A stretch of DNA of 64,000 bases from Delftia tsuruhatensis (GCF_903815225.1 NZ_LR813084.1:1778501-1842500); one strand, 5' to 3'. Shown: positions 19,612 through 29,055, counted from the stretch's first letter. Notes: generated from the sequence alone by a model not told the origin. Numbers and translations are program-made.

Positions 19612-21258
19612 ATGACCAGCATGTACGACCAGCACCTGGACCGCAACAGCGCCAACCACGCACCGCTCAGCCCCCTGGGCTTCATTGCCCGCACCGCCGA
19701 GGTCTATCCCGAGCGGCTGGCCGTGGTCCACGGCGAGTTGCGCCGCAGTTGGAGCCAGACCTATGCACGCTGCCGCCAACTGGCAAGCAGCCTGCAAAAG
19801 GCCGGGATCGGCAAGAACGACACCGTGGCCGTGATGCTGCCCAATACACCGCCCATGGTGGAGGCGCATTTCGGCGTGCCCATGGCCGGCGCCGTGCTCA
19901 ATACATTGAACACGCGGCTCGATGCCGAGACCATTGCCTTCATGCTGGACCATGGCGAGGCCCGGGCGTTGATCGTGGACCCGGAGTTCGCGGGCGTGGT
20001 GGCCAAGGCGCTCCAGCTGCGCCAGCGTACCGCGCCACTGCTGGTGATCCAGGTCGAGGATGCGCTCTACGGCCCGGCTGCCCAGCAGGTGGGCAGCGTG
20101 GACTATGACGAGTTCGTGGCGGGCGGTGATGCGGATTTCGACTGGCAGCCCCCGGCCGACGAGTGGGACGCCATCGCGCTGAACTACACCAGCGGAACCA
20201 CGGGCAACCCCAAGGGCGTGGTCTATCACCACCGGGGCGCGGCCATCAATGCCATCAGCAATGTGCTGGAGTGGGACATGCCCAAGCATGCGGTCTACCT
20301 GTGGACCCTGCCCATGTTCCACTGCAATGGCTGGTGCTTTCCCTGGACCGTGGCCGCACGCGCCGGCGTCAATGTCTGCCTGCGCCGCGTGGAGGCCCAG
20401 GCCATCTTCGACGCCATCCGCGACCATGGCGTGACCCACTACTGCGGCGCACCCATCGTGCATGGCCTGCTGGTCAACGCGCCGCAGGCCATGAAGGAGG
20501 GCGTGCCCGCCGGGGTCAAGGCCATGGTGGCGGGCGCTGCGCCGCCGGCCTCGATGATCGAGGGCATGGAGCAACTGGGTTTCGACATCACCCATGTCTA
20601 CGGCCTGACCGAGGTCTATGGTCCGGCCACGGTCTGCGCCAGGCATGCGTCCTGGGACGGGCTGGACATCGGCGAGCGTGCTCGCCTGAATTCGCGCCAG
20701 GGCGTGCGCTACCACCTGCAGCGCTCGGCCAGCGTGCTGGACCCCGAGACCATGGAGCCCGTGCCCCACGACGGCCAGACCATGGGCGAGATCATGTTCC
20801 AGGGCAACATCGCCATGAAGGGCTATCTCAAGAATCCGCAGGCCACCGACGAGGCCTTCCGCGGCGGCTGGTTCCACACGGGCGATCTGGCCGTGCAGCA
20901 TCCCGACGGCTACATCCAGATCAAGGACCGCAGCAAGGACATCATCATCTCGGGCGGCGAGAACATCTCCTCCATCGAAGTCGAGGACGTGCTCTACCGC
21001 CATCCGGCCGTGCTGGCCGCGGCCGTGGTCGCCAAGCCCGATCCCAGGTGGGGGGAGACGCCCTGCGCCTTCATCGAGCTGAAGGCCGGCGCCACCACGA
21101 CGGCCGAGGACATCGTGGCCCATTGCAAGCAGCACCTGGCCGGCTACAAGGTGCCGCGCGCCGTGGTCTTTGGAGAACTGCCCAAGACCAGCACGGGCAA
21201 GATCCAGAAGTTCGAGCTGCGCCGGCAGGCGGGCTCGGCCCGGGCCATCACGGGCTGA
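19612..21258 (+). CDS. Acyl-CoA synthetase (AMP-forming), medium-chain/DmdB-like
   Basis: A 548-residue ANL-superfamily ligase. The ATP-binding P-loop YTSGTTGNPKG, the LPMFHCNGW core, YGLTEVYGP, the hinge region GWFHTGDLAVQ and the catalytic lysine near the C terminus (PKTSTGKIQKFELR) are all present. It activates a carboxylic acid with ATP and joins it to CoA. Overall it resembles the AlkK/DmdB group, which take medium-chain or methylmercaptopropionate-type acids, but the acid cannot be told from sequence. The start follows CGGAGA. The gene stands alone, between the small-RNA region and a convergent efflux gene. Confidence 0.88.
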   Translation: MTSMYDQHLDRNSANHAPLSPLGFIARTAEVYPERLAVVHGELRRSWSQTYARCRQLASSLQKAGIGKNDTVAVMLPNTPPMVEAHFGVPMAGAVLNTLNTRLDAETIAFMLDHGEARALIVDPEFAGVVAKALQLRQRTAPLLVIQVEDALYGPAAQQVGSVDYDEFVAGGDADFDWQPPADEWDAIALNYTSGTTGNPKGVVYHHRGAAINAISNVLEWDMPKHAVYLWTLPMFHCNGWCFPWTVAARAGVNVCLRRVEAQAIFDAIRDHGVTHYCGAPIVHGLLVNAPQAMKEGVPAGVKAMVAGAAPPASMIEGMEQLGFDITHVYGLTEVYGPATVCARHASWDGLDIGERARLNSRQGVRYHLQRSASVLDPETMEPVPHDGQTMGEIMFQGNIAMKGYLKNPQATDEAFRGGWFHTGDLAVQHPDGYIQIKDRSKDIIISGGENISSIEVEDVLYRHPAVLAAAVVAKPDPRWGETPCAFIELKAGATTTAEDIVAHCKQHLAGYKVPRAVVFGELPKTSTGKIQKFELRRQAGSARAITG

Positions 21259-21288
21259 GGACCGGGCACGGCCTGGCAGGCGGCGGGC

Positions 21289-21624
21289 TCAGTGCCCCGC
21301 CGTCTTCGAAAACAGCTGGATGACCAGCACGCCGGCCACGATCATGCCCATGCCCAGCAGCGCCGGCCAGTCCAGCGCCTGGCCCTGCCACAGCCAGCCG
21401 ACCAGCGAGATCAGCACGATGCCCGCGCCCGACCAGATGGCGTAGGCCACGCCCGTGGGCACGGTGCGCAGCGTCAGCGACAGGAAGTAGAAGGCCAGCG
21501 CGTAGCCGATGACGGTGACCACGCTGGGCCACAGCCGCGTGAAGCCTTCGGACTGCTTGAGGCAGGAGGTGGCGGCGACTTCGGCGACGATGGCCAGCCC
21601 CAGGTAGAGGTAGTTGGAAGCCAT
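21289..21624 (-). CDS. Small multidrug resistance (SMR) efflux transporter, EmrE-like
   Basis: A 111-residue, four-helix membrane protein, the normal SMR length. The substrate- and proton-binding glutamate sits in helix 1 (LAIVAEVAATSCLK), and YAIWSGAGIV in helix 3 is the EmrE/QacE signature rather than the guanidinium-exporter (Gdx/SugE) one. It would export lipophilic cations in exchange for protons. The start at MASNYL is only 11 bases after the aminopeptidase stop, so it is the last gene of a three-gene unit with map and the ParD-like gene. Confidence 0.88.
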   Translation of the reverse strand: MASNYLYLGLAIVAEVAATSCLKQSEGFTRLWPSVVTVIGYALAFYFLSLTLRTVPTGVAYAIWSGAGIVLISLVGWLWQGQALDWPALLGMGMIVAGVLVIQLFSKTAGH

Positions 21625-21635
21625 GCGCGTTCCGC

Positions 21636-22442
21636 TCAGATGGGGGCGTAGCTGCCGGTGCCTTCGGGCCAGCGCGTGAGCACGTCGAAGCCGGTCTCGG
21701 TCACGGCCACCATGTGTTCCCACTGGGCCGACAGCGACTTGTCGTTGGTGATCACGGTCCAGCCGTCGTTGAGCTCGCGCGTGGCGGCCTTGCCTGCGTT
21801 GAGCATGGGCTCGATGGTGAAGATCATGCCGGGCTCCAGCACCATGCCCTGGCCGGGCTGGCCGTAGTGCAGCACCTGCGGATCATCGTGGTAGACCTTG
21901 CCGATGCCGTGGCCGCAGTACTCGCGCACCACGCTGAAGCGCTCGCGGTGGGCCACGCTCTGGATGGCATGGCCGATGTCGCCCAGCGTGGCGCCGGGGC
22001 GCACGGCGCGGATGCCGGCCAGCAGGGCCTCGTAGGTGGTCTCCACGAGGCGCCTGGCCTGGTTGGAGGGCTGGCCCAGGTAGTACATGCGGCTGGTGTC
22101 GCCTATCCAGCCCTCGGGCGTGGTCACGGCCACGTCGACGTTGAGGATGTCGCCCTCGCGCAGGATCTGCCTGGCGTCGGGGATGCCGTGGCAGACCACG
22201 TGGTTGGGCGAGGTGCAGACCGCCTTGGGAAAGCCGTGGTAGCCCACATTGGTGGGCACGCAGCGCAGTTCGTCCACGATGAAGTCATGGCACAGCCGGT
22301 CCAGGTGCCCGGTGCTGACGCCGGGCTGCACGTGGGGCACCAGCATCTGCAGCACGCGGGCGGCCAGGCCGCCGGCAGTGCGCGATTTCTCGATGTCGGC
22401 GGCATCGTGCAGCGGGACGCTGCGCAGTTTCCCGTGCTTCAT
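21636..22442 (-). CDS. map: Methionine aminopeptidase, type I
   Basis: A 268-residue metalloprotease that removes the first methionine from new proteins. All five metal ligands are visible: Asp in NVDVAV, Asp in IGDTSR, His in CGHGIGK, Glu in TIEPM and Glu in AQWEHM. The substrate-side histidine (GYHGFPK) is also present. The housekeeping copy is usually next to rpsB, so this one, beside a ParD-like gene, is probably an additional copy. Its start overlaps the ParD-like stop by 4 bases (ATGA), which couples their translation. Confidence 0.92.
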   Translation of the reverse strand: MKHGKLRSVPLHDAADIEKSRTAGGLAARVLQMLVPHVQPGVSTGHLDRLCHDFIVDELRCVPTNVGYHGFPKAVCTSPNHVVCHGIPDARQILREGDILNVDVAVTTPEGWIGDTSRMYYLGQPSNQARRLVETTYEALLAGIRAVRPGATLGDIGHAIQSVAHRERFSVVREYCGHGIGKVYHDDPQVLHYGQPGQGMVLEPGMIFTIEPMLNAGKAATRELNDGWTVITNDKSLSAQWEHMVAVTETGFDVLTRWPEGTGSYAPI

Positions 22443-22708
22443 TGCAGGCCTCCTGCCAGCCGCACGGGCCGTGGCCTGCGCGCCGTCGGATCGGCTGGCT
22501 GCAGCGACTGTTCTGCCTGCTTGAGCGTGGCTGCGGCCTCCTGGAGCAGCAGGGCGCAGATGCCCGCGTAGTCGAGATGGGGGTGGTGCTCGGCCAGTTG
22601 GCCGACACGCAGCCAGTGCTCGGCCTGGGCGTTGATGGATCGACCCAGGGCCGCGCTGGACAGGCGTATCTGGTCGTGCAGTTGGTCGGAGATTTTGACG
22701 ATTCCCAT
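22439..22708 (-). CDS. ParD-like ribbon-helix-helix protein, candidate antitoxin or autorepressor
   Basis: An 89-residue protein. The N-terminal ~45 residues (MGIVKISDQLHDQIRLSSAA, then SINAQAEHWLRVG) look like a ribbon-helix-helix DNA-binding fold of the ParD-like family. The rest is helical and ends in a basic, proline-rich tail. Family members are described as ParD-like antitoxins and, from general knowledge, are often found beside map genes. No ParE-type toxin is visible here; the downstream gene is the aminopeptidase. The start at MGIVKIS is chosen over an ATG at 22831 because the extension has no family character. A perfect palindrome lies just upstream. Confidence 0.7.
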   Translation of the reverse strand: MGIVKISDQLHDQIRLSSAALGRSINAQAEHWLRVGQLAEHHPHLDYAGICALLLQEAAATLKQAEQSLQPADPTARRPRPVRLAGGLQ

Positions 22709-22728
22709 GGGATCGCGATCATACGAGG

Positions 22729-22747
22729 AATATACGTTTCGTATATT
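22729..22747. promoter_or_regulatory. Palindromic operator upstream of the ParD-like/map genes
   Basis: AATATACG-TTT-CGTATATT, a perfect 8-bp inverted repeat, begins 21 bases before the ParD-like start and contains a TATATT that could be its -10. This position suits autorepression by a ribbon-helix-helix dimer. The remainder of the 22709-23093 gap holds a GATCGCGATC palindrome (22711-22720), a CTATTGATAGCTACAAGG stretch resembling intergenic elements of this family, and no recognisable gene. Confidence 0.55.
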
Positions 22748-23093
22748 GACAATCGCAAATCGCGTGCCTGGATGTGGGAGATTCGCGCGATCCGGCAGGC
22801 CTGGTCCGGCGGGTTTGCACGCGCAAACCAACTATTGCTTCGCTATTGATAGCTACAAGGCTTCTCTTGGAGCGCATCTTGGGGAATGCGAAACATTCCT
22901 GCGGAGCTGCTCCTGTACAAGACCCAGTGGTCCCACTATGCAGGTCTTCTATCAGATATCTGTTGCAGATCTGGGGCTTACCCCTAGAGCGCCCCCAGCT
23001 ACCCGAACTGACAAGAATCAAGGCATGGCTGGAGCGATGGCCCGCAAGCCGGCGCGTGGTGCGTGTGGCAGGGCTTTCCGGCGGGGAGCGGCA

Positions 23094-24410
23094 ATGGGCA
23101 AGGAACAGGCAGCGGGTTCGGGCGTGGGCGGGGCGCGCATCGTCGTCGTGGGCGGCGGCGTGGCGGGGCTGGAGATCGCCACGGCGCTGGGCAAGCGGCG
23201 CGGGGCGGCCATCGGCTCGGTGACGCTGGTGGACAGCGACTCGGCCCATGTCTGGAAGCCCATGCTGCACACCATTGCCGCAGGCACGCGCGATCTGGCC
23301 CAGCAGCAGACCACCTACCTGGCCCAGGCCAGCGATGCCAGCTTCGCCTACCAGCCCGGGGAGATGTGCGGCCTGGACCGCGCGTCGCGCGAGGTGCTGC
23401 TGGCGCCCATCGAGGCGCCCGATGGCCGCGAGATCGTGCCGGGCCGCCGCATCGCCTATGACCGCCTGGTGATCGCCGTGGGCAGCGGGGCCAACGACTT
23501 CGGCACGCCGGGCGTGGGCGAGCACTGCTTCATGATCGATTCGCGCCGCAAGGCCGATGCCTTCAACAGCGAGATCCGCCTGCGCATGGTGCGCTGCATG
23601 ACCAGCGGCGAGCCATTGCGTGTGGCCATCGTGGGCGGCGGTGCCACCGGTGTGGAGCTGGCGGCCGAACTGGTGCAACTGGCCGAGAGCGCGACCGCCT
23701 ACGGCGCCCTGGGAGCGGCGGCTCGCTTCGGCATCGTGCTGATCGAGGCCGGGCCGCGGTTGCTGCCCGGCTTCCCCGAAGAAATCTCCGAGGCCACGCG
23801 CCTGCGTCTGCAGGCCCTGGGGGTCTCCGTGATCGTCAACGGCCGCGTGCAATCGGCCAGCGAGGAGGGCTTCATGCTGGCCAGCGGCGAATTCGTGGCT
23901 GCCGGCCTGCGCGTCTGGGCCGCAGGTGTGAAGGCGCCGGCCTTCCTGGCCCGGCTCGGCCTGGAGACCACGCCGGGCAACCAGCTCCAGGTCAATGGAG
24001 GCTTGCAGACCAGCGACCCGGCGATCTACGCCGTGGGGGACTGCGCCAGCTTCACGCTGCCCGGCGCCAGCACGCCGCTGCCGCCCACGGCCCAGGTGGC
24101 GCACCAGCAGGCGCGCTATCTGATCGAGACGCTGCCACGCGTGCTGGAGGAGCCGGGCTTTCGGCCCGGCGGCTTTGCCTACCGCGACTTCGGGGCCCTG
24201 GTCTCGCTGGCCCACTATGACGCCTATGGCTCGCTGGGCAAGTTCGGCCTGTTCAACGGCGGCGTGATCCGTGGCCGCATGGCCATGCTGAGCCACATCA
24301 TGCTGTACCGTTCGCACCAGGCGCGGCTGTACGGGTTCTGGCGCGGTGGCCTGCTGTGGCTGGTCGATCTGATGAACTCGCGGCTGCGCCCCTCGATCCG
24401 GCTCGATTGA
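23094..24410 (+). CDS. ndh: Type II NADH dehydrogenase (NDH-2)
   Basis: A 438-residue FAD-dependent oxidoreductase, close to E. coli Ndh (434). It has two dinucleotide folds: FAD site GARIVVVGGGVAGLEIA at about 13-29 and NADH site LRVAIVGGGATGVELAAEL near 180. It also has AVGDCAS and PPTAQVAHQQ, both typical of this family. It passes electrons from NADH to quinone without pumping protons, at the inner face of the membrane. The start chosen has GGGGAG 8 bases upstream; an ATG at 23025 is possible but would add a basic extension. Confidence 0.9.
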   Translation: MGKEQAAGSGVGGARIVVVGGGVAGLEIATALGKRRGAAIGSVTLVDSDSAHVWKPMLHTIAAGTRDLAQQQTTYLAQASDASFAYQPGEMCGLDRASREVLLAPIEAPDGREIVPGRRIAYDRLVIAVGSGANDFGTPGVGEHCFMIDSRRKADAFNSEIRLRMVRCMTSGEPLRVAIVGGGATGVELAAELVQLAESATAYGALGAAARFGIVLIEAGPRLLPGFPEEISEATRLRLQALGVSVIVNGRVQSASEEGFMLASGEFVAAGLRVWAAGVKAPAFLARLGLETTPGNQLQVNGGLQTSDPAIYAVGDCASFTLPGASTPLPPTAQVAHQQARYLIETLPRVLEEPGFRPGGFAYRDFGALVSLAHYDAYGSLGKFGLFNGGVIRGRMAMLSHIMLYRSHQARLYGFWRGGLLWLVDLMNSRLRPSIRLD

Positions 24411-24413
24411 GCC

Positions 24414-26033
24414 TCAGAGCAGATCCTCGATCGGCAGCCAGCCCAGCACGCGCAGCATCAGGCGCCTGAGCACGCTGCTGCCGGGCTCCGTCGTCGTGGT
24501 GACCGGCGCGGGGGGCGACCCGCTTTCGGTCGTCCAGCTCAGACGGTCCTGCGCGTCGAGCTGCACATGGTAGGCGGCCGAGGGCAGGCTCCGGTCCAGC
24601 ATGCGGCTCATCTGGGCCGCCATTGCGGGGCTGTCGATCAACAGGCCCATCTCGGTGTTCAGGTGGGCCGAGCGGGGGTCGAAGTTGAACGAGCCCACGA
24701 AGATGCGCTCGCCATCGACGGCAAAGGTCTTGGCGTGCAGGCTGGAGCCCGAGCTGCCCGGCCGGCTGCCCGAGCCCACGCCCGAGGCGGCGGCCGGCGA
24801 GGCCGGGGCCCGTTTCGGCAAGTCTTCGCCGGAGCCGGGGTCCTCCTGTCCGCCGATCTGGCGGCGCAGCTCGTACAGTTGCACGCCATGCTCGATCAGC
24901 GGACGGCGGTAGCGGGCATAGCCGGCATGGACCACGGCCACATCCGTGGCTTCCAGGCTGTTGGTGAGCACGCGCACGGCAATGCCCTGTCGGCGCAGGT
25001 CGGCCAGCGCGCGCACGCCTGCCTCGGTGGGCACGAAATAGGGCGAGACCAGATCCAGCTGGCGCCGGGGCTGGCCGATGGCGGGTGCCAGCTGGGTGAT
25101 CAGCAGTCCGTCCCGAGGCGCCTGGCCCAGTACCTTGGCCGGGTCGTCGCTGACCAGGGTGGCGCGGGCCCAGTGCAGCGGCAGCTTGCCGGCCAGCAGC
25201 TCGTGCGTGAACGGGCTATGCGCGATGGCGTCCACATAGGCCTGGGCTTCGGGGCGTTGCACTTCGGTGGCCAGGGCCTCATAGGCGCGCGCCACGGCGT
25301 ATTCGGGCAGATGGGGCAGCAGCCGGTCCACGGGATAGGCCGAGGCACTGGCCCAGTACTGGTCGAAGGAGTGCGAGATGTCCGCCACCACCGGCCCCAG
25401 GGCCACCACGTCCAGGTCGGCGAACAGCACGCCGTCCGTGGCCGCGAAGTACTCGTCGCCGATGTTGCGCCCGCCCACGATGCTGGCCTGGCTGTCGGCC
25501 GTGAAGCTCTTGTTGTGCATGCGCCGCTGGGTGCGCGAGAAATCGGTCACATAGCCCAGGGCCTTGGGCGTGCGCTGCGCGAAGGGGTTGAACAGCCGAA
25601 CCTCGATCTGCGGGTGCTGGTCCAGGGCGGCGAGCGGGGTGTCCAGGCCGGCCGTGCCGCCATCGTCCAGCAGCAGGCGCACGCGCACCCCCCGGTCGGC
25701 GGCGCGGCGCAGTTCGTCCAGCAGCAGATGGCCCGTGGTGTCGCCACGCCAGATGTAGTACTGCACATCCAGAGTGCGCTGGGCCGCCCGCGCCAGCAGA
25801 GCGCGCGCAGCGAAGGCATTGTGCGCGTCGGACAGGGCGTGGATGCCATTGAATCCCGGGTGCTCGGCCAGCAGCGGCGCCAGCGCCTCGCCCAGCAGCG
25901 TGGCCTGGGCGGTCTCGGGCGGCAGCGCCGTGGATTCGCTGCGTCCGGCCAGCGGGGGCAGGCTGCAGCCGGCGAGCAGCAGGACGAGGCACAGGGCCTG
26001 GGAGGTGGCAAGGGCGCGGCGCAGCAGGGGCAT
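24414..26033 (-). CDS. Phospholipase D-family lipoprotein (cardiolipin synthase C-like)
   Basis: A 539-residue protein with a lipoprotein signal (LLLAGC, Cys23). Both HKD catalytic motifs are present: HNKSFTADSQASIVGGRN in the first half and HAKTFAVDGERIFVGSFN in the second. This layout and the DVQYYIW motif match the YmdC/ClsC group, which can form cardiolipin from phosphatidylglycerol and phosphatidylethanolamine. Between the two halves of the second domain is a Gly/Ser/Pro-rich insert (around 415-450). Activity as a phospholipase rather than a synthase is possible. It lies 22 bases downstream of gltS and convergent to ndh. Confidence 0.85.
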   Translation of the reverse strand: MPLLRRALATSQALCLVLLLAGCSLPPLAGRSESTALPPETAQATLLGEALAPLLAEHPGFNGIHALSDAHNAFAARALLARAAQRTLDVQYYIWRGDTTGHLLLDELRRAADRGVRVRLLLDDGGTAGLDTPLAALDQHPQIEVRLFNPFAQRTPKALGYVTDFSRTQRRMHNKSFTADSQASIVGGRNIGDEYFAATDGVLFADLDVVALGPVVADISHSFDQYWASASAYPVDRLLPHLPEYAVARAYEALATEVQRPEAQAYVDAIAHSPFTHELLAGKLPLHWARATLVSDDPAKVLGQAPRDGLLITQLAPAIGQPRRQLDLVSPYFVPTEAGVRALADLRRQGIAVRVLTNSLEATDVAVVHAGYARYRRPLIEHGVQLYELRRQIGGQEDPGSGEDLPKRAPASPAAASGVGSGSRPGSSGSSLHAKTFAVDGERIFVGSFNFDPRSAHLNTEMGLLIDSPAMAAQMSRMLDRSLPSAAYHVQLDAQDRLSWTTESGSPPAPVTTTTEPGSSVLRRLMLRVLGWLPIEDLL

Positions 26034-26055
26034 GTCGTTGTGGGTGTTTCCTGTG

Positions 26056-27285
26056 TCAGTGCAGCCAGCGGATGAACAGCTGGATCACCGTCGCGTTGAC
26101 GATATCGACGAAAAACGCGCCCACCATGGGCACGATCAGAAAAGCCTTGTGCGAGGGGCCGTACCGGTTGGTGATGGCCTGCATGTTGGCCACGGCCGTG
26201 GGCGTGGCACCCATGCCGAAACCGCAATGGCCGGCGGCCAGCACGGCCGCATCATAGTTGCCCCCCATGACGCGGAAGGTCACCAGCGCGGCATACAGGC
26301 CCATGACCAAGGTCTGCGCGGCCAGGATCACCATCAGTGGCGCCGCCAGTCCCGCCAGCTCCCAGAGCTTGAGCGACAGCAGGGCCATGGCCAGGTAGAT
26401 CGACAGAGAGGCATTGCCGAAGACATCGATGGCCCGGTCGAACACCTGGAAGTGAAAGACATAGTCCAGGGCATTGCGGATCACGACCCCGCCGGCCAGT
26501 GCCCAGACGAAGGTGGGCAGGGAGAACAGGGTGCCCGCCGTGAACTGCGTCATGAATTCGGCGAAGCCCAGGCAGCCGGCGAACAAGGCCAGTGTCTCTA
26601 TGGCGGCGCTGGTGGTGATCAGCCGGGTCTGCTCGGGGTTCTCGAAGCCGCCATGCGCGGCGTTCTCGCCCAGCGGCGGCTGACGCTCGGGCGCCACGGC
26701 CGGGTCCGCCGGCGCCAGCTTGCGGCGAGTGACCAGGGCCTTGGCCAGCGGCCCGCCGATCAGGCCTCCGATGACCAGCCCGAAGGTGGCGCAGGCGATG
26801 CCCAGCGTGACCGCGCCCTGGATGCCGTATTCGCGCTCGAAGACCTGGCCCCAGGCGCCGGCCGTGCCATGCCCGCCCGTCAGGGTGATGGAGCCCGCGA
26901 TCAGGCCGAAGCGGGGATCCAGGCCCAGCAGCGAGGCCAGGCTCACGCCCACCAGATCCTGCACACAGATGAAGGCGGCCACCACGGCGAGGAAAAGCAG
27001 CAGGGCGCGCCCGCCTTCGCGCAGCTTGGCGAAATTGGCGCTCAGGCCGATGGAGGCAAAGAACACCAGCATGAACGCGGTCTGCAACTCGGTGCTGAAG
27101 CTGAAGGTGTAGCCCAGGGCCTGGTTGAGCGCGAACAGGGCCGCGGCGACGACCAGTCCGCCCGCCACGGGCTCCGGAATGTTGAACTCGCGCAGCACGC
27201 GCAGGCGCTGGACCAGCCATTTGCCCAGCAGCAGGACGAGGGCGGCGAAGATCAGGGTGTAGTAGGCACTGAAGGTCAGGTTCAT
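26056..27285 (-). CDS. gltS: Sodium/glutamate symporter
   Basis: About 409 residues and some ten membrane segments. The two signature loops are present, GGHGTAGAWG and HCGFGMGATPTAVANM, which form the two pseudo-symmetrical substrate sites of the GltS family. It imports glutamate with sodium. The start at MNLTFSAYY aligns with the E. coli N terminus (MFHLDTL); an ATG at 27324 adds 13 residues and cannot be excluded. A hydrophilic loop of about 40 residues (around 205-245) is longer than in E. coli. It precedes the phospholipase D-like gene by 22 bases. Confidence 0.93.
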   Translation of the reverse strand: MNLTFSAYYTLIFAALVLLLGKWLVQRLRVLREFNIPEPVAGGLVVAAALFALNQALGYTFSFSTELQTAFMLVFFASIGLSANFAKLREGGRALLLFLAVVAAFICVQDLVGVSLASLLGLDPRFGLIAGSITLTGGHGTAGAWGQVFEREYGIQGAVTLGIACATFGLVIGGLIGGPLAKALVTRRKLAPADPAVAPERQPPLGENAAHGGFENPEQTRLITTSAAIETLALFAGCLGFAEFMTQFTAGTLFSLPTFVWALAGGVVIRNALDYVFHFQVFDRAIDVFGNASLSIYLAMALLSLKLWELAGLAAPLMVILAAQTLVMGLYAALVTFRVMGGNYDAAVLAAGHCGFGMGATPTAVANMQAITNRYGPSHKAFLIVPMVGAFFVDIVNATVIQLFIRWLH

Positions 27286-27420
27286 GGCTTGCAGTTGGAG
27301 GCGGTCGAAAAGACTGCTCTTCATACGATGGGCGGCATGTCCGGTGGAGATGCCAGGATAGCCAGTGATGAACCTGTTCGCGGAAAGTGCCCCTGTATCA
27401 AGCTGGGTGTCAGCGAGTCG

Positions 27421-29055
27421 TCAGGCGGCCACCGGGCCGGGTCGTCGGTCTTCCACGGTGAATCGGGCCAGCGTGTAGACGCGGCTGTCGGCACGCAGGG
27501 GGTTGGCCACGGCGCGCAGTTCGCTGGTCCAGCGCTCGGGCGTGATGTCGGCCAGACCGTACCCGCGCTCCTCGCAGCGTGCGTAGAGCACCTGCGGGTT
27601 GTGGGCGGCGATGGCATCGACCTTGGCCTGCGTGGTTCCGCTGCGTGAGGTGATCGAGGTGCTGCAGAACTCGCTGGCGACGATGGGATTGCCCCGTTCG
27701 GGCGCGGCTTCGGGGTCCGCATGCACGTTGCAGACGTAATTCTGGTGCAGGTCGCCGCCCAGCAGCACGCTGTTGCGCGGCACGGGCTGGGCGCCGGGCG
27801 TGAGATGGCGCACCAGGCGCTGGCGCGCGGCCGGGTAGCCGTCCCAGCTGTCCGTGGCCTGGGTGCCCGAAGGGGGGCGGTGCGCGGACAGCAGGGTCGG
27901 CTGGGCCAGGATGCTCCAGCGCGGGCCGTCATGTGCCTGCTGGCGCGCATCTTCGGCCAGTTGCCTGTACAGCCATTGCTCCTGCGTCCAGCCCAGGAAG
28001 CTGCGTGCCGTGTCCGACAGGGCCGCGCATTCTGCCGGTCGCACACTGCCTTTGTCGGCTTCGCCCTCGGTGCGGCAGGCCTGTGCGCTGCGGTACTGGC
28101 GGCCATCGAGCAGGTGCAGCCTGGCCAGCCGGCCCCATTGCAGGCTGCGGTAGAGCTGAAGGCCTGCGCCTGCATGGCTGGCGCCCGCAGCCGTCAACGC
28201 GTTGGCGCGCAGCGGCATGTTTTCGTAGAAGGCCTGCCAGGCCGCCATGCGCCGGGCCAGGAAACGAGCCATGTCGCCGCGGCCCTGGTCGCCGGCGTAG
28301 TTGTTCTCGACCTCATGGTCGTCCCAGCCCACGCACCAGTTGCACAACGCATGGGCGGCCTGCAGCAGCGGATCGCTCTTGTGCAGCGCATATCGGTCGC
28401 GGTAGTCCTGCAGGGTCTGGGCGGCGCGCAGGCTGTGGGTGCGCGCCAGGCCCAGCGTCATGGCGGGCGTGGCGTACTCGTAGATGTAGTCGCCCAGGAA
28501 CAGCACCAGGTCCGGCGCGTCCTGCACCACCTGGCGCCAGGCGGCGTAGTAGCCGTGCTCCCAGCGTTGGCAGGATGCGTAGGCCACGCGCAGCCGCTGG
28601 GGCATGCTGCCGGGAGCAGGCGCCGTGCGGCAGCGGCCCGTGGTGCTGGTGGCCTGACCCAGCATGAAGCGGTAGTGGTACCAGCGGTCGGGCGCCAGGC
28701 CATTGACCTGCACGTGCACGCCGTGGCCCCATTCGGGCTGGGCCATGGCCTCGCCGCTGCGCACGATCTGACGGAACAGCGGGTCATGGGCCAGTTCCCA
28801 GCGGATCCGCAGGGCGGGCATGGCTGCCGTGTCGGCCTCGCCCAGCTGGGACAGCGGCGGCGTCACGCGTGTCCACAGCAGCACGTTGTCGGGTTCGGGA
28901 TCGCCGCTGGCCACGCCCAGCGTGAAGGGATTGTGCGCCGGCCGCTCGCCCAGCCGGGCCCAGGCGGGCAACTGGCCCAGCGCCGTGGCCAGGCCCGCTC
29001 CCACCAGGAATTGGCGCCGCGGTGCAGGGACGGGGGCGCTGAAGGGCAGGGGCAT
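27421..29055 (-). CDS. phoD: Alkaline phosphatase D family (PhoD) metallophosphoesterase
   Basis: A 544-residue secreted enzyme. The N terminus has a twin-arginine signal, PRRQFLVGAGLATALG, at about 12-27. A PhoD N-terminal domain follows (GVASGDPEPDNVLLWTRV), then metal-site motifs LGDYIYEY, WDDHEVENNY and LGGDLHQNY. PhoD enzymes are Tat-exported, calcium/iron-dependent phosphodiesterases or monoesterases that release phosphate from organic sources. The start at MPLPFS puts the signal peptide at the right distance; the longer frame upstream overlaps the next gene. No Pho box was recognised in the short upstream gap of 50 bases. Confidence 0.9.
   Translation of the reverse strand: MPLPFSAPVPAPRRQFLVGAGLATALGQLPAWARLGERPAHNPFTLGVASGDPEPDNVLLWTRVTPPLSQLGEADTAAMPALRIRWELAHDPLFRQIVRSGEAMAQPEWGHGVHVQVNGLAPDRWYHYRFMLGQATSTTGRCRTAPAPGSMPQRLRVAYASCQRWEHGYYAAWRQVVQDAPDLVLFLGDYIYEYATPAMTLGLARTHSLRAAQTLQDYRDRYALHKSDPLLQAAHALCNWCVGWDDHEVENNYAGDQGRGDMARFLARRMAAWQAFYENMPLRANALTAAGASHAGAGLQLYRSLQWGRLARLHLLDGRQYRSAQACRTEGEADKGSVRPAECAALSDTARSFLGWTQEQWLYRQLAEDARQQAHDGPRWSILAQPTLLSAHRPPSGTQATDSWDGYPAARQRLVRHLTPGAQPVPRNSVLLGGDLHQNYVCNVHADPEAAPERGNPIVASEFCSTSITSRSGTTQAKVDAIAAHNPQVLYARCEERGYGLADITPERWTSELRAVANPLRADSRVYTLARFTVEDRRPGPVAA

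Noticed and set aside
19389-19694. 101-codon minus-strand frame in the gap before the acyl-CoA synthetase
   Set aside because: No ribosome site, no family resemblance, and it overlaps the 5' end of a certain gene.
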